A DNA stretch of 64,000 nt from Flabesymbios commensalis (GCA_964017125.1 OZ024907.1:19611262-19675261), one strand, 5' to 3'; counted from the first letter of the stretch, positions 38,778 through 49,612 are shown. Numbers and translations: made by a program. Notes: generated by a model not told the origin, from the letters alone.

Positions 38778-39588
38778 ACTACAGCATGGCATAACTCTCC
38801 CGGAATGATATTTTGGAGGGGGGGGGGTACGAAATAATCAAAATAGAAATATAAAAAAATAATATTATGCTTGTATCAATGGCATAGGCAGAACTGATGC
38901 TTGTATTGTATCTGAGAGGAATAAAATATTTAAATCAATTTGTATTCCTTCTTAAGCCAGAGAAATCGTGTTTGATAATCTGAGACTAGGAAGGTTTTCT
39001 GTTTGCTTTTAAATATATCTAGTGCTTTACTAATGTTTTAATTTGCACGCATAAAGTCTAAAAGTTAAAAATAAACATGCCAATTAAATATTCCATCCCT
39101 ATTTGATACGTTATTTAAAGGGCGATACATTAACTTTTCTGCGAGATATCTATCGTAGGTAGCTATATAATCAGTGTATCATTGATGTAATACTGTAATA
39201 AATCGATTTTTTTTCGCCTTTGTATATTACTTGTATTTCTAATATTAGCTTTTGAGACTTATCATGCCAGACTATTTAGCAACTTTAGGCAACACATCTT
39301 TTTAACCCCGAATTACTTAAAAATATTCAAGAATATCTTGTGCGGGTTTTTCGTATACATAGCTTATAAGCTCTGACCAATAACTTTACTTTGCTCCGAC
39401 CAACCTAAGGTGGTCATATTTCAAGGCCAGGAATTAAGACCTGCATTTTCAAAGCATTGACCCAGATATCAGGTTATGATTGGTCGAGATGTGGCCATGG
39501 GTCAGTGGCTTTGGACATACCGGCCTACACTTATAACTGCGTGTTTGGAAGCTAAGATTTATCCGAGCTGTCCGGGGTGTAATTCCAC
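38778..39588. other. No recognised feature (0.8 kb)
   Basis: Unique apart from a G10 run at 38818-38827. Confidence 0.5.
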
Positions 39589-39643
39589 ACAACACGATAT
39601 ATTTAGCCAATGCTGGGCTAATGTTGGGCCAGCGTCGCAAGTC
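39589..39643. repeat. PAL-A left half
   Basis: CACAACACGATATATTTAGC, CAATGCTGGGCTAATGTTGG, GCCAGCGTCGCA, then a break. Confidence 0.7.
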
Positions 39644-39697
39644 CTTCAGTCACTCTCAAAATTTGGTTTTAAAATTGTGCACTGCGTTTTTCAATAC

Positions 39698-39737
39698 GGA
39701 TTTAATGTTGAATCTTGAACGGTCAACATTAAAACAT
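39698..39737. repeat. Small PAL-A-like hairpin
   Basis: TTTAATGTTGAATCTTGAAC is followed by GGTCAACATTAAA. Confidence 0.5.
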
Positions 39738-39739
39738 GA

Positions 39740-40613
39740 TTCTAACATTATCTGCTGACATATCTGCTTCTGGTTTATCTGGGGGATCAAGGGAACTAAG
39801 CGGAATTTGCATCGTAACCAGGGAGTGCTTTGATCCAGAATCACACTAACAAGTGTGTATCAAACAAATTTATAAAGATATTGAATAATGCTTAAGGTTT
39901 GTTTTAGCAAGAACTTTATAAAGTTCTTGGTTTTAGTAAGTGTAGATCTCTGTGTGCATGGACTACATAGATAGCACACATAGACTGTTGTTATGTATGT
40001 GGTGCTCCCCACATAGACTGTGGTTATCAGTGCTGAATTCCAGAGATTGTCATCTGTCAAGGTCAAACAAGCTCTAGATGAAGAACACCTACGGACCAGT
40101 ATCAATACTACTATACTGACCCGGCTTTATTTCCGTAATCTAACACACCTTCCAGGGATGCTATTATCTACCATTTCGGCCTAGCAGATATACTCTTGAA
40201 CCACCGATATACGCTGTATTGCTTGGGTGAATTATTTTTTTCAAACAGAATAGTTTGTTCTGTCGAATTTAAAATATTATACTTAGCCTGGCTATTTTAT
40301 ACTATAATATAAAATCAGTATACAATGGAAAATACGGCAGTAATCGATATTTCTATGTGAATAAAAATGGCGTTGGCCTAAAATGAATTAAAAAGGATAG
40401 AAAGGCCCTCATTATTCAAATGAATGGGATAATAAATATGGTGAAATTCTATTACAATGAGTTCATTATAAATTCGTTATAAAAAATAAATCTATATGTA
40501 AATATGTAGGTGAAATTGAGGTACATATATTTTGTTCACAATACCTTTGCATCGTGAAATGACAATGGGAAATGATTATACAATGTGATTAATCATATAA
40601 TAAATGAAGCACT
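39740..40613. other. No recognised feature (0.87 kb)
   Basis: Unique AT-rich sequence; a short CACATAGACTG duplication at 39977 and 40010. Confidence 0.5.
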
Positions 40614-41089
40614 CACACTTGATACGCACTCGATGACTACTGGGCGTTGTAGCGTGTTTTTTTCCAGAAAATGTGCCTAATTATCCTTTTCCTTCTTATT
40701 TTATCTGACAATGACTTACAGGCAGCTTTTTATTGGATTATCAGGCGAGTGTTTATGTGCCGGGTGTGATGTGGGTGTGTGAAAAATGAGCATCTACGCT
40801 TATTTTGAGAGATACACTGCATTTTACAAAAATGTGTCTCCCTTGGTGGCTCAGAATATATGGGTAGAATAAAAGCGATTTAGCCCTTTCATCGCGGGGA
40901 CCGACTTTAGAGATTCTGACGTCTATATTCAACCCCCGCACTAAAATAATTAAAAAAATATAAAGACCATAATATAGGATTTCAAATAAAGCGGGACGAG
41001 CTACTAAGGCATCATTTATGATTTCAAATTGAACAAATTCCTTTTGTAGCTTGGTTTATATAAACGTATTTCAGCACTTCAATGGTTAA
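40614..41089 (+). repeat. Segmental duplication, copy 2
   Basis: Sister of 33920-34523. Alignable from TCACACTTGATACGCACTCG to the end of the shared T-C, with substitutions and small indels spread throughout. Confidence 0.88.
40880..41089 (+). mobile_element. T-C MITE, hairpin shortened
   Basis: TTAGCCCTTTCATCGCGGGG, ACCGACTTTAGAGATTCTGA, GACGAGCTACTAAGGCATC, TATTTCAGCACTTCAATGG, TTAA. It lacks the O insertion found in the sister copy. Confidence 0.82.
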
Positions 41090-41112
41090 GTGCATGTGTA
41101 TTAGGAGCACAG

Positions 41113-41348
41113 TTGACCCTTTAAACGCTAAATCATTTCAATTGAATTTTCACCCACTTGAAGTTGTGTCTCACTGACGCGATCCACAACTTCAAGGGGT
41201 TGAAAATTATTCAGATTTGACAAAATGGAAGTTAACTATTTTCAAATCGTGCTGATTTGATGTCATGTTTTGTTTAATAGGTTGTACTTAATGTACTAAT
41301 AAAAAATGAAAAACCGAATATAATCGGGACAAGCGGTCAAAGGGTTAA
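41113..41348 (+). mobile_element. T-B2 MITE, full length
   Basis: TTGACCCTTTAAACGCTAAA, hairpin at about 41152-41206 (CACTTGAAGTTGTGTCTCAC / GATCCACAACTTCAAGGGGT), CAAAATGGAAGTTAACTA, GGACAAGCGGTCAAAGGGTTAA. Confidence 0.9.
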
Positions 41349-41356
41349 CATGGGAT

Positions 41357-41448
41357 CATCCAGTGTTGTTTTATAGTTTGTCCACAGTCTGCGACACTGG
41401 TCCAACATTCAAACAACACTGACCAACGTATGGTGTTTTTTCTGAGCA
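41357..41448. repeat. PAL-A palindrome
   Basis: CCAGTGTTGTTTTATAGTTT, GTCCACAGTC-TGC-GACACTGG, TCCAACATTCAAACAACACT. Confidence 0.8.
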
Positions 41449-41475
41449 GTTCCCAATATATACAGACATTTTTCC

Positions 41476-41520
41476 GATGTCTTTGTGACGCTGGCCCAAC
41501 ATTGAAATAACCTTTCTGGA
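41476..41520. repeat. PAL-A right half
   Basis: GTCTTTGTGACGCTGGCCCA and ACATTGAAATAACC only. Confidence 0.65.
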
Positions 41521-41944
41521 TTAACAAATTATCACCTTCTTAAAAACCCACTCGCCTGCAATTTGGATTACCTTATTAATTTTAATTATACAAAAAATGT
41601 AATTTTCACTCGTGTAGTTTATTTTGAGAAAAATGATTGACTTTTTAAAATGTTCGATTTTTATTTGCTGCTCTGCTTTATATTCACTATGTTTTCTGTT
41701 TTGTTTGCTTTCAGGTAAGTACTGCTTTACTGATCCACCAGTTTTGTCATGAACTTTATGCTCATATGCAACATGTCACATTATGAACCACACAGTCAAT
41801 CCAGCTCATCTCTCAGTCAATGATACATGTAAGTAAAAACAAACGCTCCCGACTTTGTTCCCGGCACTTATTTCTTTACATCCCCGATTAATTTCTTTAC
41901 AAAGCCGTATCACTTTTCCCGTAAGCTGCTTAATTATTTGTTTC
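41521..41944. other. No recognised feature
   Basis: Unique AT-rich sequence. Confidence 0.5.
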
Positions 41945-42168
41945 CATTTTTCGTTCATTTCAAGCTGGAATTGCTAGCACATTATCCGATTTAGATGATG
42001 AAAAATATAGCTGTTTATGAAGAATAAACATCTGTCAAAATTAATTATTTTATCATATTAACTCAACATTTACCACTGTCTAATATGACAAACTATTTCA
42101 TGGATTTCAGTGGCATTTTATTTGATCTGAAACTTACCTAAAACCAGCTACAGCAGCTCAATGGTTAA
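41945..42168 (+). mobile_element. T-E MITE
   Basis: TTTTTCGTTCATTTCAAGCT starts a worn hairpin (right arm largely lost), then ATCATATTAACTCAACATTT, TTTCAGTGGCATTTTATTTG, CTACAGCAGCTCAATGGTTAA. Confidence 0.75.
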
Positions 42169-42169
42169 A

Positions 42170-42285
42170 CCAACACACGAGGTTTTTAAACAATGTTGGT
42201 TCAATGTTGGACCACCGTCTACGACGCTGGTCCAACATTGATCCAGCATTGGCTGAATACCTTGCGATTGCTGTGAACTGGGAAG
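42170..42285. repeat. PAL-A palindrome
   Basis: ACACACGAGGTTTTTAAACA, ATGTTGGTTCAATGTTGGAC, CACCGTC-TAC-GACGCTGG, TCCAACATTGATCCAGCATT. It starts 2 bp after the T-E right end. Confidence 0.88.
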
Positions 42286-42790
42286 TACTTGTTCTCGTAC
42301 TGGGGCTGATTGAGTTCACTATTGGACGTACATGTATGCATGGGATGTATATATCTCACCAAACGTCTCGCCTTCCCAACGATGCCGCATGCATATATTC
42401 TCATTTTCATTTATGATGAGCTGAGGATTGCTGCCATTTTGCAGGATTACTATGACTATCATTAAATCGGACACTATTTCAGCAAATTGCAGACTCTGAG
42501 TGATTGTGGTCCTAACATCTAAACAAGACACGCTCAAATTCTCCTGTTTGCTGGGCTGTGATCATGGCAAGCAGTGCCTAGATAGAGAACTGCCATTTGA
42601 TTTTCAGGGGTGGAGGGGGGGTGTATTTGATAACATTTTTTTGACCAATTCATATCTAAATCTAACTGTTAAAAAGTATATGGTTTGATTGTGAAATTTT
42701 ACAGAGATAGTTACTCTGGGTAGTTATGAAATAATTTCTTAATGCCCATTCAGCATGAGTAGCACTATAAAGTGTATGTGTTGGTCTCAC
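42286..42790. other. No recognised feature
   Basis: Unique sequence. Confidence 0.5.
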
Positions 42791-42822
42791 CAAGGAAAAT
42801 AGTATGAAATCATATTTTCCTT
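42791..42822. repeat. Short hairpin
   Basis: CAAGGAAAATA-TATG and CATA-TATTTTCCTTG are near-perfect arms. Confidence 0.85.
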
Positions 42823-42931
42823 GGTCTCACCTAGTTTATCCTATATGGCATAAAAAACCCATTCATTTCATTTCCTTGGTCTTATTTTTCCCCTGTAGCG
42901 GGATGGACCGAGATAATGCTCCTATCTTGTG

Positions 42932-42965
42932 GTAAGGAATCTATAGGTCCCTATAGATTCCTTAC
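42932..42965. repeat. Perfect 15-bp-arm hairpin
   Basis: GTAAGGAATCTATAGG and CCTATAGATTCCTTAC. The flanking CTTGTGGTAAG / CTTGTGGTAAG is also a direct repeat. Confidence 0.93.
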
Positions 42966-43456
42966 TTGTGGTAAGCCAGTTAGGCGATCAGATTAAATCA
43001 ACCATTTCTGACTGATTTAAGCGACGCCTATAGAACCTACATCATGGCTTCACATTAGCATTAACCCTCTGGATCCCGAAGCTCCTAACCTTGAAACAAC
43101 ACCTCTTGTAACCGTGATTTAGGTATGGTTTTACACTTTTCCAGTACATATAAATTAATCATAATATCGAAATATTTTTTTGCTCTCTTCAATTTTCAAC
43201 AACATCAAAATTGCAAGGATAGGTTATATTTTGTGGTAGTTTATAACTACAATAAGATAACGCCAGGGTTTGACGTGTTAAGAGCATTCCTTTGATTGTG
43301 ACACGGTGGCTATAATGGGCCCAAGGTCACTTAAAACAGGCGGGCGTTATGTGACATAATGTGGAGAACCCACGTGAAAGTCACGTTATAGCCGCGGGTC
43401 TACTACGTGTGCGTAATGCGTAACGTGAGGTTAGTTACGAGAGGAGCCACGTAATC

Positions 43457-43561
43457 CAGCACACTAAACATTTGTATAACATTTGTACAATGTTGGACCA
43501 ACGTCGAAGACGTTGGGCCGACGCTGTACAAATGTTATACAAGTGTTTTTTGTTTGCTGGG
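43457..43561. repeat. PAL-A palindrome, A2 subtype, reversed
   Basis: CATTTGTATAACATTTGTAC...CAACGTC-GAA-GACGTTG...TACAAATGTTATACAAGTG. The outer arms carry a second TGTATAAC / GTTATACA block, then TTTTGTTTGCTGGG. Confidence 0.92.
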
Positions 43562-43581
43562 AATGCATTAAGAAGCACCAA

Positions 43582-43680
43582 ACTGCAGATGTTGCCCATT
43601 GCTGTTTGAATGCTGGACCAGTGTCGCAGACTGTGAGCCAACGTTATGGCAACATCGGGTGAATGCCACTCGTTTACAGT
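43582..43680. repeat. PAL-A palindrome, arms partly decayed
   Basis: CCATTGCTGTTTGAATGCTG, AGTGTC-GCA-GACTGTG, GCCAACGTTATGGCAACATC. Confidence 0.75.
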
Positions 43681-44333
43681 GAGAGCAAGTCGTAATTAAT
43701 CAGCCATACGGCGTGTAGAGGGAGGCGAAGTGGTGGCTAAACCCATTATAAACCTTGTGGGGCACATTGCTCAACTTAGGGCCTGTGCCAGTCAACAGAG
43801 AACATGCCTCATTTAGTTATGATGGGCGGTGTATGCCCAGGGAGAATTTCAAGTTAACACGGAACGACAAGAGTTTCCTCAGTTTTAGCCTACAATAATA
43901 TGCGGAATTGAGCTAGATGAGCTCACGTTGTGTTTTAGGTGTCTGGTACCCTTGGTATAGGTTATGAATAATTAAATATAGAGCATAATTATTGCCCTTT
44001 TGGGGGGGGGGGGATATTGTTTTTTATAATTGTTTTAAAACTATGATTTTAAAGCTGTTGAAATATATTTTTTTCGGTGGGTTGTCGCGGTTGCTCATTC
44101 AGTTTGTATGTCCACTTGCAACGCGAGTTAGTAATGTTGGCTCTGTATACTATGGGTTGACAAAGCCTTGTTGACCCAAAGCAAATTGAAAAAGAAGTAT
44201 TTCAACTTTAAGGTTTACCTTAAATACGTATGCTAGGATGTGATATTCAATATTCGTTTAATGGGACATAGTTTCACGGGGTATAAAGCTAATGCAAACT
44301 GTGACTGAGGCTTCAATGTACCACGGTACAAAT
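43681..44333. other. No recognised feature
   Basis: Unique except for G12 at 44002-44013. Confidence 0.5.
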
Positions 44334-44715
44334 AGGTAAAGGTGCAGTTTTATAGTGAAGAAGGTGCAGTTTCAAAGTTTGATGTGAAATATTTCATCCG
44401 ACTTTTTACATTTTTACCCCCTGGTCACTGGACCTGTTCATTTGTGTGCCATCTCAACTCCACAGAGAGCATGCAGCCATTTCGGCACATTACACATTCC
44501 CATCTATGTCCTACCAGGTACTTATTTACACCTTAGTCAAGAGAAGCATGCGAGGGTAAAGTGGCCCATGGACACAAACATTGAAAAATGGCCACCGCGG
44601 AAAGGGGAGATACGTGATATTTCTCTGAAAAATCTGCCGCAATAAGGGTTTGAACCCGCATGGCAAGCATCAATTGGTAAATGTCACGCTCTAACCATTT
44701 CGCCACGTCCCTTTC
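44334..44715 (-). mobile_element. SINE-I, near full length
   Basis: Read in reverse: GGACGTGGCGAAATGGTTAG (A-box-like), GCGGGTTCAAACCCTT (B-box-like), GTACCTGGTAGGACATAG, CTCTGTGGAGTTGAGATGG, CAGGTCCAGTGACCAGGGGG and a tail in CTGCACCTT. The tail motif GGTGCAGTTT is duplicated. Confidence 0.87.
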
Positions 44716-45002
44716 TAAAAAGCGGATTTAAACCAGTGTTCCACTGCGTGAGAGCTACACACAATTTAGGATGCGATACGGTCACACCCCATGTTTCCAG
44801 TCGGTTATTTCGAATTTAAAAACAAGCACGTGGGCTACCGACTGAAAAATATTTAGGTATCGCATCACAAATGTTGTACCTCTCACGACGGAAATCGTTC
44901 TTTGGAAAATGTTTTGACACATACAAATGTACACCTTGGAAAATTACTCGACTGTAGTTTATGATGTCTATGGCGCTCTTCTTGTACTAGAGAGTTTATC
45001 CC
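44716..45002. other. No recognised feature
   Basis: Unique sequence. Confidence 0.45.
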
Positions 45003-45130
45003 TTTAACCCCAAGAACTCTTGAGCTATTCAATTTAAATTTTCAGTCACTTGAATTTGTGCCTTGCTAACGAGATCCACAACTTCAACTAGCTGAAAATT
45101 ACTTGAATTTGTAAAATTGAATTGCAACGT
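45003..45130 (+). mobile_element. T-B1, hairpin half
   Basis: TTTAACCCCAAGAACTCTTG, CAGTCACTTGAATTTGTGCC / GATCCACAACTTCAACTAGC, then TTACTTGAATTTG. Arms are mismatched, indicating age. Confidence 0.7.
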
Positions 45131-45205
45131 ATATCAGTTTCAAAGATTTCAAGACATTTTTACCCCTCAGCCATAGTGATCACCAGAGGAGGGCGGCCAG
45201 TCATA

Positions 45206-45850
45206 TGACCTATGTGCCTGGGAAATTCATCCTATATAGTTTTGGGGGGCACCAAGCCATACGCGGTCATTTTCCAAAATGGCCGCCTAAAAAGCTTGAG
45301 GGCACGATAACTTATGAACCGTTGGTTGGATTGCATTCAAATTTGGTATGGTTGTTCTCTAGGTATTTCTGATGATCTGATTACCTTTTGGTATGAATCA
45401 ATTGAAAATAAAATGGCTGCCGCAGCCATTTAAAAAAAAATTGACATGGTGGTTGTGGGGGTCATTTTTTTTCATTATTTCTTGTTTATTTTGTACAGAC
45501 ATGACCTATGTGCCTGGGCAATTCATCCAATTAATTTTTTTGCACCAAGCCAAAAGCGGCCATTTTCCAAGATGGCCGCCTAAGAAGCTTGTTGGCACGA
45601 TAACTTATGAACCGTTGGTTGGATTGCATTCAGATTTGGTATGGCTGTTCTCTAGGTAGTTCTGATGATCTGAATAACTTTTGGGATGCATCCATTGAAA
45701 ACAAAATGGCTGCCGCAGCCAATAAAAAAAAATTGTCTTTGGTAGTGGGGGTCATTTTTTTAACTAAAATGTTAACTGATACATTTTTTTTTACAGACAT
45801 GACATATGTGCCTGGGCTATTCATCCCATATATTTTTTTTGGCCATAAGC
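45206..45850 (+). repeat. H2 array, two 297-bp units plus partial
   Basis: Units start at ATGACCTATGTGCCTGGG (45206), 45501 and 45797. Each holds AAAATGGCCGCCTAA, GCACGATAACTTATGAACCG, TTGGTTGGATTGCATTCA and AAAATGGCTGCCGCAGCC. The style resembles H, but the unit is longer and the sequence distinct. Confidence 0.92.
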
Positions 45851-45951
45851 GGCCAAAAAAACTGGTTGCATATTTAATGCAACTTCACAGTTGGAATAAA
45901 ATAACAGAAACACTAGTATAGTTAGCGTCGTCGACACCAGGGCTACAAGAA

Positions 45952-46172
45952 TTAAACCTTTCAGTGCGTGGACCGATTCAGAACAGATTCTGACGTCTGA
46001 AGTCGATCCCCGCACTGAAAGAGTAAAATATATATAATGGCCGTAGACACATAACATAGGTATTCAAATAAAGCGGAAAGAGCTGAATAAGACACTAATG
46101 ATAATTTTGGGTTGAAAAAACCCTTTGGTCTCCGTGGTCTATACAAAAATGTTTCAGTGCTACAAGGGTTAA
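45952..46172 (+). mobile_element. T-C MITE
   Basis: TTAAACCTTTCAGTGCGTGG, shortened hairpin, GCACTGAAAGAGTAAAATAT, GGCCGTAGACACATAACATA, GGTCTCCGTGGTCTATAC, TTCAGTGCTACAAGGGTTAA. Confidence 0.88.
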
Positions 46173-46509
46173 GTGTTCTGATTGTCTACGAGGCATACCA
46201 ACCCCGGATACCACCCTCCATCCTCTACCCAAAACCACTACATCCGCCTCCCATTTACATCTTTAGCGGAAGAAAAATTGTTTTTATTAGGCGATTTCGG
46301 TTGAATATTCAATGCCTTGGTAGAGAGTGTGTTTTGACGTCGCTTTCTGCACTCCCAAGGCCATATCGTGAGATGATCAAATCTGATTCCAAGAAATAAC
46401 TGCCTTACTTTTTTTCTATTGACTTCCCTATATTTTTATAATGCAGGTTCAATTTGTGTCGGAAATATTGTGTAGGGATCCGCGAGAATACTCCACATTC
46501 CTTAGCTTT
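46173..46509. other. No recognised feature
   Basis: A forward frame to 46399 is open (…YQPRIPPSILYPKPL…) but starts inside T-C and has no motif. Confidence 0.4.
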
Positions 46510-46605
46510 TTCCCACCAAAAAAGATGATTTATTTCGCTAATTAATTTCAAGGTTTGATTAGCAATTAGCCTAACTTGTGTAGCTTTTCGCTACGCGATA
46601 CTGAT
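46510..46605 (+). repeat. P dispersed repeat, short
   Basis: TCGCTAATTAATTTCAAGG, TTTGATTAGCAATTAGCC, TAGCTTTTCGCTACGCGATA, CTGA. Confidence 0.65.
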
Positions 46606-46779
46606 CTCTGAGCCACATCCCAGGCATCTGATTGGACGAGTGGACCCTCTCGTCCAGTCGGACGCATGGGATCTGTCGACATGTTTACGAAACACAATCC
46701 GAATCATCAAGTCCCTGTCTGGTCGAACTATTTCCAGAACTAGTGATATGACACAATTATCAGAGCTTACTACAGCAGG

Positions 46780-47098
46780 TTAACCTTTAGATAACTGACC
46801 TATTCAATTAAATTTCATTCACTTGAAGTTGTGTCTCGCTCTCGCCTTTCACGCCAGAGTTCGGGGTTCGGTTCCCGGTCTCGGCGGTTTGAAAGAAACA
46901 ATGTTTCTTCCCCATCCACGTGTGAAAGTCAGTATTGTGGGGAGCCTCCGTGTCCGAGAGGTAGCGTGCTCGGCCTCAGACCGCCAGGGGTCGAATTTCG
47001 AGTCCTGTGTCTGGAGGACACAACTTCAAGTGACCGGAAATGTTTGTTATTTTTAAAATTTAAGTCCCAATATGTATCAATTGTGATGTTTCAAGATT
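46780..47098 (+). mobile_element. T-B1 MITE split by a SINE in its hairpin
   Basis: TTAACCTTTAGATAACTGAC, CACTTGAAGTTGTGTCTCGC up to 46840, then SINE-T, then ACACAACTTCAAGTGACCGG from 47017 and ATGTATCAATTGTGATG. The distal end is lost. Confidence 0.88.
46841..47016 (+). mobile_element. SINE-T, two tRNA-like segments
   Basis: CTCGCCTTTCACGCCAGAGT and TCGGGGTTCGGTTCCCGG look like the anticodon and T-arm (B-box) of a Glu-type tRNA. About 70 bp later GTGTCCGAGAGGTAGCGTGC, GGCCTCAGACCGCC and GGTCGAATTTCGAGTCC look like a second tRNA-like unit. Between them lies GAAACAATGTTTCTTCCCC. Confidence 0.75.
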
Positions 47099-47319
47099 GA
47101 AGGCATATTTTACTGTGAACAGCTCGTTATAAGGGGTCATACCGGTGCTAATGAAACACTGAAACCCCTAGACGTAGAACACTGATGTCGACTACAGTAG
47201 ACATTCTACATTTTTATTAGCACCTATATAACCTCTGATAACCAGTTGTTGAAAGATAAATATCTTGAAACACTGATATAATATGTTGGGATTTAAATTT
47301 CACAAATCACATACATTTT

Positions 47320-47400
47320 CAGTCACTTGAAGTTGTGCGAGACACAATTTCAAGACTGAAAATTCAAATTGAATAGCTCACTGCTCTATATAGAGGTTAA
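47320..47400. repeat. T-B hairpin, solo variant
   Basis: TTTTCAGTCACTTGAAGTTG, GTGCGAGACACAATTTCAAG, ACTGAAAATTCAAATTGAAT. The loop is shortened. Ends at TTAA 47397. Confidence 0.75.
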
Positions 47401-47512
47401 ATCACAGTTACTGGGAATGAAATGTGCGTTTAGACATCAAGATTTGCAAATGACTGGTCTCATAATAAACAAATATTGGTCTCATATTAAACAAATATTC
47501 ATAAGTAATTAA
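47397..47512 (-). mobile_element. T-B1 distal fragment
   Basis: TTAAATCACAGTTACTGGGA, CATCAAGATTTGCAAATGAC, then a 27-bp tandem duplication (TGGTCTCATAATAAACAAAT / TGGTCTCATATTAAACAAAT). Confidence 0.75.
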
Positions 47513-48042
47513 ATTCTATGATTTAGCGTTCAAGTGTTGAGATTGGCATGAGACTAACATGACAATCATCAAGCCCCTCTACGTTATACACTGTTTCTTA
47601 CTTTATTTTTTATCGACTGGCCATCATTTTACCCGTATTCTATACGTCCCGTCCCTGCCACTAACACACCTAACTTATGACCTGGCGGAAAGCTTTGTTG
47701 TGTCGCCAGGCAATCTACCTCTCAGTATCGAGCAGTCTCACCTATTCGAATATCATATACCGGTACGTTCAAATATATACATGTTTTCAACCGTTAAGTA
47801 ATTGTCTGGAAGTATAATATAGCGCGACAGGTGGCTGTAAATAATATGTATATATAGTTTGTCCTACAGTTGTTACAGTAGTAAATTACATAATGTAAGT
47901 ACTATTTACATTATAAGATAAATATACTCACTAGCATATTTATAATGCCATATGTATATTGTTTAATCTTATAGTATACATTATTGTACAAAGTGCAGCT
48001 GTAGTAACTTGATATCAGACTATCAAGTTTATAGTACACATT
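47513..48042. other. No recognised feature
   Basis: AT-rich, with small TAAATTACATAATG-type inverted motifs near 47885-47930. Confidence 0.5.
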
Positions 48043-48188
48043 GTCTTCTCTGTCCTACCAGGTACTCCTTTACACCTGAGTCAAGTGAAGCACGTGAGGG
48101 TAAAGCGAAACCAGACGGGGTTTGAAATTGCATGGCAGGCAGCGACAATGGCAAAGCGCCACACTCGCCATTGCGTCACGTCCCCAAC
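48043..48188 (-). mobile_element. SINE-I head fragment
   Basis: In reverse: GGACGTGACGCAATGGCGAG, GCATGCAATTTCAAACCCCG-like B-box region, CTTTACCCTCACGTGCTTCA, GAGTACCTGGTAGGACAGAG. The tail beyond the central part is missing. Confidence 0.8.
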
Positions 48189-48314
48189 ATATAGGATAAA
48201 ATATAACCAGTACATAATTATGAAGCATGACATTAGTTTGATAAAAGTGATTAAGGTGTAGTACAAGAATGGAATACTAGGAAAGAGAGATACAGGACAG
48301 GAAACATGCTGTAA

Positions 48315-48430
48315 AATTATTAGCGATTTTCTCCTTCTAGCTTTGACATTTCCTTATCAATGATGTATACATCTAAATTCAAATTTGATCAGAACGTGGG
48401 CAGAATTGCAAAGCTTTTTGCTACGCGATG
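48315..48430 (+). repeat. P dispersed repeat
   Basis: ATTATTAGCGATTTTCTCCT, TCTAGCTTTGACATTTCC, AAATTTGATCAGAACGTGGG, GCTTTTTGCTACGCGATGA. Confidence 0.65.
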
Positions 48431-48577
48431 AAATGTTGCCTGGAGGGGGTGAATATCCCAAGGTGGTAACGACGGGGTATTAGTATGTATGTCGCTTCAT
48501 CTTGGCACCACTTATTCAGTCAAACAAATTGTTTTCCACAAGAGAATTAAACACTGTATACGCATGGCACGTTCATC

Positions 48578-48672
48578 CCAGCAAACCGATGCCGACCCAC
48601 TGTGGTTTTAATGCTGGTCCACCGTCTGCGACGATGGCCCAACATTAAAACAACGCTGTTATAACTTGTTTC
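48578..48672. repeat. PAL-A palindrome
   Basis: CCCAGCAAACCGATGCCGAC, CTGTGGTTTTAATGCTGGTC, ACCGTC-TGC-GACGATGG, CCCAACATTAAAACAACGC. Confidence 0.9.
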
Positions 48673-48726
48673 CTGACTACTGAATTGTGTTCATGTACGG
48701 CCAACGTGTTAGGCTGTAGCCCAACG

Positions 48727-48833
48727 TTAACCCTTGTGTTCGTTGGCCCTTCGTCAATTGAAGCTAGAAATTGCGGCAGCAATCCCAGTTTCAAATAACG
48801 AAAAATGATTAGCAGGCCATTCAACATCACAAG
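48727..48833. mobile_element. T-E hairpin-only element
   Basis: TTAACCCTTGTGTTCG, hairpin CGTCAATTGAAGCTAGAAAT / ATCCCAGTTTCAAATAACG around TGCGGCAGCA, then TTCAACATCACAAGG. The long T-E arm is absent. Confidence 0.78.
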
Positions 48834-49332
48834 GTTGTTGGATATGTTTAGTTATGTGTTTTTGTGTATAGCTAACTAAAACTGTCTATTCAATTTCGGG
48901 ACTTTCGGTTTTGTGAGTTCAAATCTTCGGAAACCAAGACATTTTATTAAAATATTTTGTGACCGAGTGAACACAAACTGTTATGGTTCCTGCAATATCT
49001 CATGTAATAATAGTTAAATCCCAGTAAACATGTTAGAACATACGGCGCTTTTCACCGACATATCTTATTTTTAGGTGCAGATTTGTAAATCTGAGAGTCT
49101 CTCCACCATTTAAAAATCTCTCCGGGAGACTTGGCAATATTGAGATTTGTAGACGGGGGGGACTTAGTGCCAGGTTAAAGGTGGCACGTCTTTTATAATA
49201 TTGGTGTTATTCCTTCACAAAGACCACTCTGGAAGTCTGATTGATCTGGGTGCATTCAGTGCGCAAATAGACGGCTTAACACGTGTCCTGCTAGATCCCC
49301 AACCAGCAAGCAAGGGGAAAGGATTTGTTGTA
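48834..49332. other. No recognised feature
   Basis: Unique. GTTTTGTGAGTTCAAATC at 48911 is not a convincing tRNA remnant. Confidence 0.5.
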
Positions 49333-49372
49333 ACCTTTAAGCAACATTGGCTCAACGTTTCGTGCTTGCAAA
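49333..49372. repeat. PAL-A right end scrap
   Basis: AGCAACATTGGCTCAACGTT, TCGTGCTTGC. Confidence 0.5.
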
Positions 49373-49401
49373 TTTCAAGCTAAAAGAACCCCACTGAAAT
49401 T

Positions 49402-49506
49402 GATAAAAATATTCACCCATCTGAAGTTGTGGGTCGCGGTGTCGCGACACAACTTGAAGTGGTGGGTGAAGATTTAAATGATTAATTTAGCACTTTGAGG
49501 ATTCAT
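49402..49506 (-). mobile_element. T-B1, hairpin half
   Basis: ATTCACCCATCTGAAGTTGT, GGGTCGCGGTGTCGCGACAC, AACTTGAAGTGGTGGGTGAA, then AATTTAGCACTTTGAGGATT. Confidence 0.72.
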
Positions 49507-49551
49507 AAAATAAGTTGAAGTGGGAGACATCTTTTGTGTGAATCATCAAAT

Positions 49552-49612
49552 GAAGCGTCATTTGAAGCTGGAGACTGTGCTAGCTATTCCGGTGTATGAT
49601 GATTGTGATGTG
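49552..49612. repeat. T-E hairpin scrap
   Basis: CGTCATTTGAAGCTGGAGAC, then a poorly matched right arm GCTATTCCGGTGTATGATGA. Confidence 0.45.

Noticed and set aside
43067-43282. Possible further TTAA MITE (TTAACCCTCTGGATCCCG ... CGCCAGGGTTTGACGTGTTAA)
   Set aside because: Single copy, unequal ends and no hairpin; not enough to call a family.
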